A stretch of 64,000 nt of DNA, from the NCBI GenBank assembly GCA_023053685.1, contig JALIGW010000002.1, positions 45,133,278 through 45,197,277 on the forward strand, given 5' to 3'. The stretch's first letter is position 1; every line of letters begins with the position of its first letter. The position numbers were made by a program, and so were the translations under genes. Source of the DNA: Diadophis punctatus similis (lineage: Eukaryota; Chordata; Lepidosauria; Squamata; Dipsadidae). Below the pieces are notes generated by a model that saw only the letters and a program-made list of their open reading frames with translations, had not been told where the DNA came from and did no database searches. Shown here one piece after another: positions 1 to 10,426 of the stretch.

Positions 1-2747
1 ACTGATCACAGTCAAGACTAGACCAATTTTAATATGGATTAATTTTCTGATGAACATTCATTGTTATGATAGTAATGTTTGAGAGCTTTGACAGGGTACT
101 GAACCATAAGAGCAGCTAGTCTGCTGTGGTATATATAGTAATAAAATATCCTGCCATAATAATGATATGCTGGTCTGGCTCTCACACTGTAACTATCCCA
201 AGCTTTGTGCTTAGTTAACCAAATATGTTTGCATAAATGGGTGGGTGAATATTTTGACAGCACTGATTAATTGATGACAGTCAATGACATATCATCCCTC
301 TTAAGTTAGAGGTACCTTATGTTACCTGGTCATGGGAATTTACAGTACCACAATCAAGACTAATCTGACCACACAATTACACCTAAAATGGAGAGGTGGA
401 AATTTTAACTATGTTATACTGTGTGCATAACATTGGTCATAGAGTTCTGATGACCTATGAAGCAAAGATATGGTTTTTGAAAGCACAAGAAATAAACAAC
501 TATGTAAATATTGCCTTTGTGGTGTGACAAGGCTAGTATTTGGAGCTAAAATTGGTATTGCTGGTGACGCTGTGAATAACCAATCAAAATAGGATCTAAA
601 TATTTCAGGGCAATCAGAAAATATACTGAAGAAAAGTAGTGAAATAGTAAATTGTAGAAAATTGATCATAATAGACTTTTATTGGGCATAGTTGAGATAT
701 AACAGGAGAAGGACAGGAGAATGTCCTATTTAAAGATAAACGACGATGCTCATCCACAAAAGTGTGCTTGTTTCTGTCTTGTCTGTCTTTGATTTCATTC
801 AAAAATACAGTAGATAAAATAGGGATCACCAACTCTTACAGCTGTGCAGCTAGTCCTAAAGGAGCAAAATACTAGACCGCACACTAATGAGATGGTTTTC
901 TGCCTCCTCTTCAACCCTCACATAATACTTACTATCAGTTCCTACCGAGCTTGTATTTCTTTTTTCTTCTGGGCAGATTGGCACATTTACAATGAAAGTG
1001 GATGCTGCAGCCTCTCGCTATTTTTTTAAAAAAAATGCCTTATGAAGTCTACTATAAAATATAATGGTATTTTATAGCAGGTTGGAAATAAAAGATTCTG
1101 AAAGTTAGCACTATACCTGGTTCCTTTCCAATTTTACTAAAAAATACAGGAAGTGCTATATTTACCTCGATAAAATGTCCACATTATTTACATTTGCAAA
1201 TAACTAGATGCTAAGTGAGCAATGATAGAAAAAGCAGGGGGAATGCAATCCACAGTTGATATGCAGCATATTTGCCCATCTCACTATTGAACGGACTCTG
1301 GGCAGCATATACATGTCTACCAACCAAAGGACAATGATTAACAGCTTACTCAGGAATGTAATCATTGGTTCCTGCTAGCAACCTCTTAGGTTTCGGGTAA
1401 GTTATACTCACTTCTCAGTTGTTGCTGTTTTTAATTACATGTTGCAGGGGAGAGCTTCTCTAGTGCAATTCTGAAAGAATTGTGAAAGGTCAATACCATT
1501 AAGAGAATCACTAAAGGACTTGAAGATACAGGTCTCAAAAGGTTTGAGCACTGTGGTTTTGCTCAACAAAGTCTAGGACAGAAAAAGCCAACATGTTCAT
1601 TGAGAGGTGAGTTTTACAAGAAGAAAAAAAACTTCATTAGTTGCCTGAAGGGAATAAGTGTCAGTACAAACACATCTTGGAGGCACAATAGGTTGAAGGG
1701 AGCCTAAAGCAATATCCAGAAACCAAGGAACTCTAAAGCTCAAGAATACTGTTGTGCCACACTTGAGTCCAACTGACAATTTATGTTCAAGAAGCCTGCA
1801 AACCAAGATTTGTCACAGTTCCAAAGTAGTGCCGTGCAGGGGAAAAAAAAGCATAAATTCTCATTCAGTTTGATGAAAGATTTTTGTTTTGTTTTGAAAT
1901 GTCTTTCCAGGAGAACAGGTGACCAAGAGGTGGGTGTGAATGTTCTGTCTTCCATAGGACAAATGGCTCTCCAGTCAGTGGCCTTTCTCTTAGTACAGAC
2001 TGGTGCAGGGAGTTCTGCAGAAGCAGAAGGGAAGTGTGGCTTCCCACACTGCTATTAAATCTCAAGAAGAGAAATCCGAAGGAGCCTCTTCCCATGGACC
2101 TTCTTTGGTTGGGAAGTGCAGATGGCTGGAGTAGCGAAGCTTCCTCTGACATCTCCAATAATAAATTTGCAATGAGGTATCTTGCAAATGCCATCAAGAG
2201 ATATTCTCAAGCACCTTGAGAATACTTCAGAAAAAAACAGATACTGTTACCATAGGGGGAAAATGCTTAGAAATGGGAAGGACAGCATTATTGTAAAATT
2301 GACTGCAGCACATATAGGAAAGGTAGTTTAATCCTTCTTCTGCTTCTGGAGAACTCCCTCCACCAATCTGTATAAGAGAAAATGTCACGGTGTGATTTAT
2401 TGCCTGTTACATGTATATGCAAGGAGATGCATCCCTATTCAATATAATGGTTTATTCCTGAGCACGTGATTGACATGTTCTTGTACGCATGTGTGCATTC
2501 CAATCTCCGCTCTATCCTTCTTCTTCTGTCTTCCATTGAGAGAAGACGCACATTTATATCAGAGATGTAAACAAATGAGGATTTATTGTTTTTGTACCGA
2601 AATAAATATTTTTACTTAGACTTTTAAACTGCGGTTTCATTTCTAATATCTGATGTCCGGGAAAAGCTCAAACATCTCCTCTGTGAGATTAATTCTCACA
2701 TCTGTCAGAAAATGTTAGGGGAAGGGCCCAGGGATTAAAATACCTGC
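1..2747. other. Apparently single-copy AT-rich DNA, no gene recognised
   Basis: I see no recognisable transposon, exon or RNA gene here. Short open frames occur on both strands but lack conserved motifs and convincing splice context. Around 1740-2220 the frames overlap on both strands and the base composition is slightly richer, but I cannot support a gene. It may be intergenic or intronic host DNA. Confidence 0.5.
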
Positions 2748-2755
2748 CTGTAAAC

Positions 2756-3124
2756 CAGGGGTGTCAAACTTAAGACCGGGGACTGGATCCGGCCTGCGGG
2801 GTGCTTAGATCTGGCTTGCGGAACTGCCCTGGAAACAGCAAAGGACTGGCCCATGGTGCCTCTGCCAGTGAAAACAGAGGTTGTGAGGGCTGTGTGTGGC
2901 CCTCCCGAGCTCCATTTTCGTTGGCAGAGGGTTGCAGGAGGCCATCGCAGCCGAAAACGGAGCTCGAGAGCCTGTTTTCGCTGGCAGAGTGCTTGGGCCT
3001 CCACAGGCGCCCTCAACATGAATGATGTTGAACTGGCCATGTCCACCCTGGCCCCACCTACCCCCCCCCAAGGTAAAACATAACCCTGATGCGGTCCTCA
3101 ATGAAATCGAGTTTGACACCCCTG
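2756..3124. mobile_element. Non-autonomous hAT-like MITE, 369 bp, perfect 8-bp TSD
   Basis: The element starts with CAGGGGTGTCAAACT and ends with the complementary AGTTTGACACCCCTG. It is flanked on both sides by the identical 8-mer ctgtaaac (2748-2755 and 3125-3132). Eight-bp duplications and CAGGGG termini are typical of hAT elements. The interior is GC-rich, includes diverged inverted segments around gctcgagag/ctctgcca motifs, and has no transposase. ORFs inside it on both strands are chance products. It shares termini with the shorter copies at 12063, 15582, 31891 and 35905 but has a different, longer interior. Confidence 0.88.
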
Positions 3125-3132
3125 CTGTAAAC

Positions 3133-3894
3133 CATAGAGCACACTGAAATCCACATATTGACAGACTAAGGCTTATAGTGATTCTTTAACTTAAAAAACA
3201 TGACAGTTTGTTAATGATCACCAATTCCACAACCTAAGATCATACCATGTTTTTTTTTTAAAGCAAGCTTTTAAGTTCAAAAATGGACTCTGGGGATTTG
3301 GAAAATGTTTGGCCATCAGTTTCTCTAAGTTGCCATTAAAAAAACTATCCAATTTATGTTCCTTCATTCTCATCTTCAGAGATCAAATTATTAACCCAAG
3401 CCTGGTAAAGGTAGAAGAGATCTTATTGCCAAAAATGTCCTTGTAATAATAGCTGTAGAGTGAATTGGAGCATTCCCCCCCCCCCAAGCACTCCCTATTC
3501 AATGAACTCTCAAAAGCTTCTAGCGCTTTCATTAATTCTGCTCTGTCATCTGTTCAACACTTTGGGTAAAACCACAAATGACTATGTTATAAAAGCAATT
3601 TTAATATTTTAATATCTTGTCTTCTTCACTCAAGTTAAATGGAAGCTTGGAAAGGAACCAAGATTTAATTTGTTATGGCTATATTAAAAGCATTGTGCTT
3701 GTGCCAATCATACAAGCGGGCACCTTACTGAACCTGTTCCTTCAAGGTTTTCTATGGCAACGTTCTACCCACTCCAAAACCTGGTTTTAGGCTGAAACAC
3801 CTGGTAAATTTTTTTAGGCATAAACAGAAACAGCATTTCTAAAATACATATTTTTGCTGATCTGGCACTGGGCAAGTCACAGAAAAGTACTGTT
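3133..3894. other. No recognised feature
   Basis: AT-rich DNA with a run of about ten C residues near 3475-3485. I see no repeat family or coding signal I can name. Confidence 0.45.
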
Positions 3895-4010
3895 TATATA
3901 CTTGATCCTGAAGGGTCCTTGGTGCTCTCTGAGCTTGTCTGTTTTCTTGCAGACGTTTTATTACCCAAACTAAGTAACATCATCAGGGCTAGATCGTCTC
4001 TACATGAACA
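3895..4010 (-). mobile_element. Penelope-like retroelement end fragment with hammerhead-like motif
   Basis: Read on the minus strand this segment contains CTGATGA (plus 3980-3986), a short stem-loop around gttac...ggtaat, then AAAACGTC (plus 3952-3959). It continues into a tail resembling recurrent squamate repeats with the wording 'gaaacgtc tgcaagaaaac'. From memory this resembles the terminal region of Penelope-like elements, which are reported to carry hammerhead ribozyme motifs (CUGAUGA ... GAAA). In this copy the GAAA core reads AAAA, so one invariant G looks lost. No Penelope reverse transcriptase is visible. Both family and boundaries are uncertain. Confidence 0.45.
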
Positions 4011-4422
4011 TGCATTCTTTAGCTTTCTTTTCATAATGCTTCCTGTGTCATTGACCACTGAGTGGCAGTACAAACAAAATTCTGCAGTCATATATTTCCA
4101 GTCAAGTAAAGTACTGCAGCAAAGATAAGGACACATGAAAGGGTGCTTCTGCATCACCATGTGAAGAAAAGTAGCAGAAATTAAACTAATAAGCAAAAAT
4201 GCAGAAAATGTGATGAGAATGGTGCTGTGCCACCTCTGTGGGCTTAGATTGATATTCCTCATCTTTACATACATAATAGTGATGCTTCCGTTTCAAAGGC
4301 AAAAAAGTACTTTGGAGTCCATGGGGAGAATATGGCATTTGTCTGTCATTCCTTAAAACAATCATGCCATTTGATAGAGTCTCAGACACATTAAGTTAAA
4401 GGACTTGTTAATAGGTGAATTG
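4011..4422. other. No recognised feature
   Basis: Part of a minus-strand open frame (3894-4274) runs through this stretch but has no recognisable domain. It is probably a chance frame continuing out of the Penelope-like fragment. Confidence 0.4.
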
Positions 4423-4728
4423 CAGTGGTGGGATTCAATTTTTTAAAATACCGGTTCTGTGGGCATGGCGTGGCAGGTATGGTGTGGCGTGGCGGGTGTG
4501 GCTTGGTGGGCGTGGCAGGGGAAGGATACTGTAAAATCTCCATTCCCACCCCACTCCAGGAGAAGGTTACTGCAAAATCCCCATTTCCTCCCGATCAGCT
4601 GGGACTGAGGCAGAGAATAGATGGGGGTGGGGCCAGTCAGAGGTGTCATTTACCGGTTCTCCGAATTACTCAAAATTTCCACTATTGGTTCTCCAGAACT
4701 GGTCAGAACCTGCTGAATACCACCTCTG
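4423..4728. mobile_element. Non-autonomous hAT-like MITE with CAGTGGTGGGATTCA ends
   Basis: The left end CAGTGGTGGGATTCA pairs with the right end TGAATACCACCTCTG. Flanking 8-mers gtgaattg and atgcaatg agree at five of eight positions, so the TSD is decayed or approximate. The interior is GT-rich (repeated gtggcgtgg and gggcgtggc) and carries accggttct motifs near both ends as a subterminal inverted repeat. No transposase is encoded. Confidence 0.72.
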
Positions 4729-4765
4729 ATGCAATGCTTATGCTGTGAAGTACTTTTTCCATAGG

Positions 4766-5612
4766 AACGTAGAATGTAAGGCTTAGAGGGAACCTTACAT
4801 TAATCTATTTTACTTATTTTCCAATTTAGGAACCTACTACTTGCAACATGGTCATTCAGGCTCTGTTTAAACAGAGATGAGAATCCATCACCGCCCAAGG
4901 TAGTCTGTTCCATTTTTGAACAGCACATATTATTAGGAAATTCTTCCTGAAATCCAGCCAACTATTTCCTTATAATTTAATTTTTTTAAATTTCCTGCCT
5001 TGGCTTCTAGGGCAGTACTGGACAAGTTTATCTGGCTTTCTACAAGGCAACCATTTCAATTGTTGTTGTTTTGAATTTGTAGGCCACCTCATTCAAATAG
5101 CAATAGCAATAGCACTTAGACTTATATACCACTTTAGTTTATAGTGCTTTACAGCTCTCTGTAAGTGGTTTACAGAGTCAACATACTGCCCCCAACAATT
5201 CGTGTTCTCATTTTACCAACCTTAGAAGGATGGAAGGCTGAGTCAACCTTGAGCCTGGTGAGATTTGAACTGCCAAATTGCAGGCAGCCGGCAGTCAGCA
5301 GAAATAGCCTGCAGTACTACACTCTAACCACTGCACTACCATGGCTCAAATGACCATGGTGGTCTTACAAAATTAAAAAGAGTAATAAATATGAAATGAA
5401 TTCAGCTGCTCAAAAAAAAATATCATGTTTTCTCAGAGTCTCTTCTTTAGGCTAAATGAATCCAAATCCAGCCATTTGTTGTATTTTCTTTCTTATAGCT
5501 TTCTTATCATATTGTCTGCCCTCTTCTGCACAGGCAATTTCTAAAATATGGTGCCCAGAACTGGATGCTATATTGTAACTGTGGTCTGATTAATGAATAT
5601 CAGAAAGAAGTA
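4766..5612 (-). mobile_element. CR1 LINE 3' fragment, minus strand, interrupted by a SINE
   Basis: Two blocks (4766-4990 and about 5385-5612) read on the minus strand as the decayed C-terminal and 3'-UTR part of a CR1 element. Landmarks are the segment around 'gttccatttttgaacag' and 'ggaaattcttcctg', and further on 'tggtgcccagaactgg', all familiar in avian and reptilian CR1. A tRNA-derived SINE (5096-5348) sits between the blocks. The copy is strongly diverged and its exact ends cannot be set by eye. Confidence 0.6.
5096..5348 (-). repeat. tRNA-derived squamate SINE, (GCTATT)n-tail subfamily
   Basis: On the minus strand it begins with a tRNA-like head: box A-like TGGTAGTGCAGTGG and box B-like CAGTTCAAATC. 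The body resembles 'gactcagccttccatcctt' and 'cccaacaat', and it ends in the tail repeat gctattgctatt (plus: aatagcaatagcaat). A RNA polymerase III promoter is expected for such elements; no tRNA fold is retained. A second copy of this subfamily lies at 33984-34221. It is inserted in a CR1 fragment. Confidence 0.82.
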
Positions 5613-5619
5613 ATATGCT

Positions 5620-6057
5620 CATGTATTTATTAATTTTCTGTACTACCCATTTCACCTATGATGTTTACAATAATAAAACCACCCAAGCAAATGTCTAAAA
5701 GCACAGTTAAAAACAGAATTAAGAACAAAGTTAAATTTTATAGGTCAAAAATGAAAATCAAAGTTTAAAAAAATTCAGAAGATTAAAAAAAAATAGGCAA
5801 GTTGGAAGGAGTGAACTTTATCACTAGCCATCCCAAGGCTTGCATCATTAGACCCCCCCTTGATAATTGTCAGAGCCAGGTCTTAACACGCTTCCAGAAA
5901 ATTAGAAGAGTGGGTTCACCTCATCTCTGGGGGTAAGTTAGCAATGGTAAAGAAGGCCCTCCTCCTAGATCCTGCCAGTTGAAATTCTTTGGCCAACAGG
6001 ATTTGCTTTACTGGGTGGGACAGGTTGATGTATGTTCTCTTGATCTTTATACAAGGC
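5620..6057 (-). mobile_element. L2-like LINE 3' fragment, minus strand
   Basis: The segment with 'tttattaattttctgtac' followed by 'gaaggccctcctcctagatc' and 'cctgccagtt' matches, from memory, the 3' untranslated region of a common squamate LINE read in antisense. The same LINE lineage appears to supply the fragments at 18085-18888 and 56230-57000. The right side is interrupted by the Rex-like LINE at about 6058. It is diverged and carries no coding sequence here. Confidence 0.5.
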
Positions 6058-7905
6058 CTACATATGAAGCCCCAACAATAAAGACTGTAATGATGAATCC
6101 GACAAAGCCAACCTCTTCAACACATTCTTCGGCTCAGTCTTTATAAACAGCAACAACTCATGTCCTATATTCCCTAGTCGAACCACAAACAATGACAATG
6201 ATCTAATACAAACCGACTTTACAGAAGACAAGGTTAGAAAGGCTCTACACAACCTAACCCTATCCATAGGACCAGATGGACTTTGTGCTTACTTCTTAAA
6301 AAAACTTTCCACCATCCTATCAGAACCACTAAGCATTATTTTTGACATATCTCTCAGAACCAGCACCCTACCCAACCTATGGTCACTAGCCACGGTTATC
6401 CCTGTCTTCAAAAAGGGAGACCCCAACCTAGTTGAAAATTATAGACCAATCTCCTTATGTTGCGCCACCTGCAGAGTCATGGAATCAATCATCAACCAAT
6501 TCATTACCCTCCACTTAGAGACAAATAACCTACTCTCTCACAAACAATTTGGTTTCAGAAAAATGTTATCCTGCAACCTACAACTTCTACATTGTAAAAA
6601 CATATGGACTACAAAACTCGACCAGGGCAAAGCAATAGACGCAATCTACATAGACTTTTGTAAAGCCTTTGACTCCGTAGTACATGACAAACTACTCCTA
6701 AAACTAAAATCTTATGGCATCTCTGCCCCCCTACACAAATGGATAACTGCATTCCTGTCAAACAGACAACAAGTGGTTAAAATAGGATCATCTCTATCAA
6801 ATCCTGTACCTGTTAACAGCGGTGTTCCCCAAGGAAGCATTTTAGGACCTACTCTCTTCATTCTTTACATAAATGACATTTGTGATATTATACAAAGCAA
6901 CTGCATCCTCTTCGCAGATGATGTAAAACTATTCAACACCACCGACAATACTACAATCCTTCAAAAAGACCTTGACTATATATCTGAATGGTCAAACAAG
7001 TGGCAACTACCAATCTCTATCAACAAATGCTCAGTTTTACACATTGGCAAAAATAATCAAAACACAAAATACAAACTTGACGTTCATGACCTTGATGATG
7101 ATCCTCACTCAGTAAAGGACCTTGGAGTACTCATCTCTAACAATCTAAGTGCCAGAGCCCACTGCAACTACATAGCAAAGAAGGCATTAAGAGTGGTTAA
7201 CCTAATCTTGCGCAGCTTCTTCTCTGGTAACAATGTACTCTTAACCAGAGCATACAAAACATTTGCTAGACCAATTCTTGAATACAGCTCATCAATCTGG
7301 AACCCACACTACATATCAGACATTAACACAATTGAGAATGTCCAGCGATACTTCACAAGAAGAGTATTACATTCCTCTGTTCACAACAGAATTCCTTATG
7401 AAACCAGACTTGAAATTTTGGGACTTCAAAATTTAGAATTCCGCCGCCTTCGATCTGACCTAAGTGTAGCTCACAAAATTATCTGCCTCAATGTCCTACC
7501 TGTTAACGACTACTTCAGCTTCAACCGCAATAATACACAAGCTCACAATAGATACAAACTTAATGTAAACCGCTCCAGACTTGATTGCAAAAAATTCGAC
7601 TTCAACAACAGAGTTGTCAACGGCTGGAACACTTTACCTGACTCAGTAGTTTCTTCCCCTAACCCCAAAAACTTCAACCTCAGATTATCTACCATCGACC
7701 TCACCCCATTCCTAAGAGGTCGGTAAGGGGCGTGCATAAGCATACAATCGTGCCTACCGTTCCTGTCCTAATGTACACATATATTCATACCTCTTTTACT
7801 CTTATTCATGCTTGTAATATTACATATATATTCAATCATGTTTTACTGTTTATACTTTGCTTATAATCATATATGCTTGACAAAATAAACAAATACAAAT
7901 ACAAA
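6058..7905 (+). mobile_element. 5'-truncated Rex/CR1-like non-LTR retrotransposon
   Basis: This is a plus-strand LINE copy with an open ORF2-type reading frame (6068-7726), a short 3' UTR and an A-rich tail of units like ataaacaaatacaaatac ending near 7905. The apurinic endonuclease domain expected upstream of the reverse transcriptase is missing, so the copy is 5'-truncated, as is usual for LINEs. The intact frame suggests a fairly recent insertion. It lies within older L2-like sequence on its left. A homologous fragment occurs at 18889-19167. Exact clade (Rex1, CR1 or another Jockey-superfamily group) is an inference from motif style. Confidence 0.8.
6068..7726 (+). CDS. LINE ORF2 fragment: reverse transcriptase, N-terminally truncated
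   Basis: An uninterrupted 552-codon frame opens after an in-frame stop at 6065; the first ATG suited to a shorter product is at 6479, but the homology clearly begins upstream of it. Visible features in order: a linker with FNTFFGSVF near residue 13; KKGDPN...NYRPISL, typical of the reverse transcriptase N-terminus; motif A IDFCKAFD (about 195-202); GVPQGSILGP (about 252-261); the catalytic FADD (about 282-285, DNA near 6911); KDLGV after the palm; and a C-terminal region with RPILEYSSSIW and a WNTLP motif. It would copy its own RNA at a nicked target site. The endonuclease is absent, so this copy cannot be autonomous. It is not a host gene. Confidence 0.85.
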   Translation, partial: SPNNKDCNDESDKANLFNTFFGSVFINSNNSCPIFPSRTTNNDNDLIQTDFTEDKVRKALHNLTLSIGPDGLCAYFLKKLSTILSEPLSIIFDISLRTSTLPNLWSLATVIPVFKKGDPNLVENYRPISLCCATCRVMESIINQFITLHLETNNLLSHKQFGFRKMLSCNLQLLHCKNIWTTKLDQGKAIDAIYIDFCKAFDSVVHDKLLLKLKSYGISAPLHKWITAFLSNRQQVVKIGSSLSNPVPVNSGVPQGSILGPTLFILYINDICDIIQSNCILFADDVKLFNTTDNTTILQKDLDYISEWSNKWQLPISINKCSVLHIGKNNQNTKYKLDVHDLDDDPHSVKDLGVLISNNLSARAHCNYIAKKALRVVNLILRSFFSGNNVLLTRAYKTFARPILEYSSSIWNPHYISDINTIENVQRYFTRRVLHSSVHNRIPYETRLEILGLQNLEFRRLRSDLSVAHKIICLNVLPVNDYFSFNRNNTQAHNRYKLNVNRSRLDCKKFDFNNRVVNGWNTLPDSVVSSPNPKNFNLRLSTIDLTPFLRGR

Positions 7906-8508
7906 GGTCTCTTTGATATGCAAGCATATCTTTGCTATCTAGATAAAGGGCTCTCTTAACTAGATCAGTGGTAACTGGGGATAATGGCACTTGGGAATTA
8001 GGAGTATAATTCCTTTGGTATAATGACAGAATAAATTTTCCTACAGCTAAATTGCTAATTGTGGGAAAAATCTATAACCACCCAAAGCAGAATCCTGTTT
8101 CATTTCCTCTCAATTAACAAGCGGAGGGCAACTTATCTTCCCAGAGATGTTGAGATGAAATGACTTTTTGTGGGCTACTTTTACAGGCTAAAAATGAATT
8201 CATGAATAAAGGTGTCTATTATTGCAGAAGTATAAACAGGCTAATCTATTCTATAATAGTTACAGTAAGCAAGGTTTAGTTTTAACCACAGTTTGCAGAA
8301 CGAGGCAGAATCAGTCTTTCAGAGGATCAATACCATTGTTTTGAGTAGCCAGTTCCAGTCAACGCTTGGCCAGTTGGCCAGTTCCCCAACATTTCTCTTA
8401 ATGTTATGGAGTTAGTAGACTTTTTCTATTAATTATATAATATTTGTCTTTGTTTCTGAAGGTTTTTGTTGCTATTTAATTTGGGGTTTGTCATTTTTAA
8501 AATTTAAG
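7906..8508. other. No recognised feature
   Basis: Sequence after the LINE tail. It may contain more of the older L2-like copy that the LINE interrupted, but I cannot identify landmarks. Confidence 0.4.
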
Positions 8509-8510
8509 TA

Positions 8511-8636
8511 CCGCGTTTCCCCGAAAATAAGACCCTGTCTTATATTTTTTTGAACCCTGATTGGCCTTATTGCCATGCACTCAAAAGCCCAATTGGGCTT
8601 ATTATCAGGGGATGTCTTATTTTGGGGGAAACAGGA
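8511..8636. mobile_element. Short TA-flanked Tc1/mariner-like MITE (gaaaataagaccc family)
   Basis: The left end CCGCGTTTCCCCGAAAATAAG follows a TA, and the right end 'cttattttgggggaaacagg' is its imperfect complement, followed by ata. The 126-bp copy has no coding potential. The longer copy at 23863-24380 has the same termini. TA duplication is the hallmark of Tc1/mariner integration. An extra base lies at the right border. Confidence 0.7.
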
Positions 8637-8639
8637 TAT

Positions 8640-9528
8640 GAATTTTTTTATTTTATTTAAAATATATAAAAGTCCAGCCATCTCATTTTCAGACTTTTTT
8701 GCCCCTTTTGGTATCATTAGAGTTTCTTCAATTCCTTTTGTGTTTTGGGTGGGTTTTTCTTTTTCTTTTTTTGCATTTTGCAGATCTGCTTTGGAATAGA
8801 TTTGGATAAAGAAATAAAATTGCTGCCAGGGCAGATGAAGACTTTAGGTGGAAAAAGCAAGAAAAAGTAGTTTAAATAGAAGAATAGTATTTTTTTTATT
8901 TGTACTTGTATAGTTTTGGGGGCAAGAACAAAAATTAAACCAAGTATAAGCCACAATCCCAGGTTCAAGCATAATATAGCCCAGTGTTAAAAGAAGTCAT
9001 GATCTAAAAATTAACAATGAACCATGATTTCAGATTATAAAAAATAAAACACAGAATGATGCTTAGATAGGTTCAGCGGTCCAAAGAAACGACAATTATA
9101 TAAAACAAAATCTGTCTTTTGAAACAACCCATAAATTGGCTGGGAAAGAATGTTGTACAATCCAATTCAAAACAGAGAAGTGATATTCCGCTTTCAACAG
9201 TGGAGATTTTACTGGAAATTCCATTGAATATAGCAAGAGAAACTACATAGAAAACTCTTTTAAATTTCTAGGAAAGTTCAGTTGTAGAGTGTAAAAGTTA
9301 TAGTATACTTAAAAAAGATTTGCGTGAAATACTTTTTTGTCTGTTGACCCTTAACTAATGATTACAGTGAGAAACTCGGTTGTATCAATGATATGTATAT
9401 GACAGAAATCTCCTTAAACATTTTTAAATAATTTGATTGCACATTATACAGTACCTATATTGTAATAAATGTTATTGTAAACATTTTAGTGCTGCACTTT
9501 TAGGCTAGCAAAGCTCAAGGAGAATTTT
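8640..9528. other. No recognised feature
   Basis: AT-rich DNA with T-rich runs at 8640-8780. Open frames here are low-complexity and unsupported. Confidence 0.4.
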
Positions 9529-9600
9529 ATTTATTTAATTTATTTAAATGGATTTCTATGCCGCCCAACTCCCAGGGGACTCTGGGCGGCTCACAACATA
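9529..9600 (-). repeat. 3' terminal fragment of a squamate LINE or SINE, minus strand
   Basis: A tail-like tttatttatttaatttattt run leads into 'atgccgcccaactcccag' and 'gactctgggcggctcacaac'. Reversed, this is the recurrent squamate retroelement 3' end 'gttgtgagccgcccagagtc' followed by (ATAA)n. Only about 70 bp remain. Confidence 0.6.
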
Positions 9601-9895
9601 TTAATTTGTTATTTTGGGAATGCAACAAAAAGGAGATTTTACAGTATGCTAAAGTTTTGTAACTTTTAAGCATAGTCAGGATGTTTTTACTTGAGTATCA
9701 CAATTATATTCAAGCAGTCAAGCAATATGTTCTCTACTGTATGTTTGCTAGCAAAGAGATCATTTTTCTTTACCATTTAATAATGCATGAAGAGAGAGCA
9801 GTAATACAATTGTCCCCAAAATGCCATCGACATGAGTAGCCATTTAACAAACCCCTCTTGATTTTCAGAGAATCACTCCAGGCTTGGCAGATACA
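9601..9895. other. No recognised feature
   Basis: Short AT-rich spacer between a retroelement tail and the fold-back MITE. Confidence 0.4.
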
Positions 9896-9903
9896 GCATA
9901 TAC

Positions 9904-10418
9904 CCGTGGTGGCGAACCTATGGCACGCGGAGCCATAGAAGCCGGCACGCGAGGGTTCCCACCAGCAAACCGGAAGTGCGAAAAAATGCACTTCCGGTTT
10001 GCTGGTGTGCTGTTTTTTGCACTCCGGAGGGTTCAGGGAAGCTCCCTGAAGCTCCGGAATGCAAAAAACTACAAAACGGACAAACCGGAAGTGCACTTTT
10101 CCGCACTTCCGGTTTGTCCGTTTTGTAGTTTTTTGCATTCCGGAGCTTCAGGGAGCTTCCCTGAACCGTCCGGAGTGCAAAAAACAGCATACCGGCAAAC
10201 CGGAAGTGCGTTTTTTTGCACTTCTGGTTTGCCGGTTTCGTCGTTCCAGGCTCCGGTAAGCCTTTGCGCGGGGGTGCGGGGGGGTGCGTATGCACAGGGG
10301 GCAGCATGGGGGGGTGTTGTGCGCATGCGTGGGGGGAGGGAATGGGTGTGGGCATGCGAGCGTGCGCGAGCGCCCCCCCCTTTTTGGCACGCGAGCCGAA
10401 AAAGGTTCGCCACCACTG
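9904..10418. mobile_element. 515-bp fold-back hAT-like MITE, perfect 8-bp TSD, large palindrome
   Basis: Terminal repeats ccgtggtggcgaacct and aggttcgccaccactg are flanked by the identical 8-mer gcatatac (9896-9903 and 10419-10426). The interior is one near-perfect palindrome: arms of about 136 bp (9959-10094 and 10103-10238) around an 8-nt loop acttttcc. Smaller hairpins built on accggaagtgc sit inside each arm. A GC-rich, G-run segment follows to the right end. No transposase is encoded; the ORFs of up to 201 codons on both strands are shadows of the palindrome. A sister copy lies at 20484-20960. Confidence 0.9.
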
Positions 10419-10426
10419 GCATATAC

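Noticed and set aside
5096..5348. tRNA gene suggested by box A and box B motifs
   Set aside because: The boxes belong to a SINE head; no cloverleaf or terminator is retained and the body and tail are those of a SINE.
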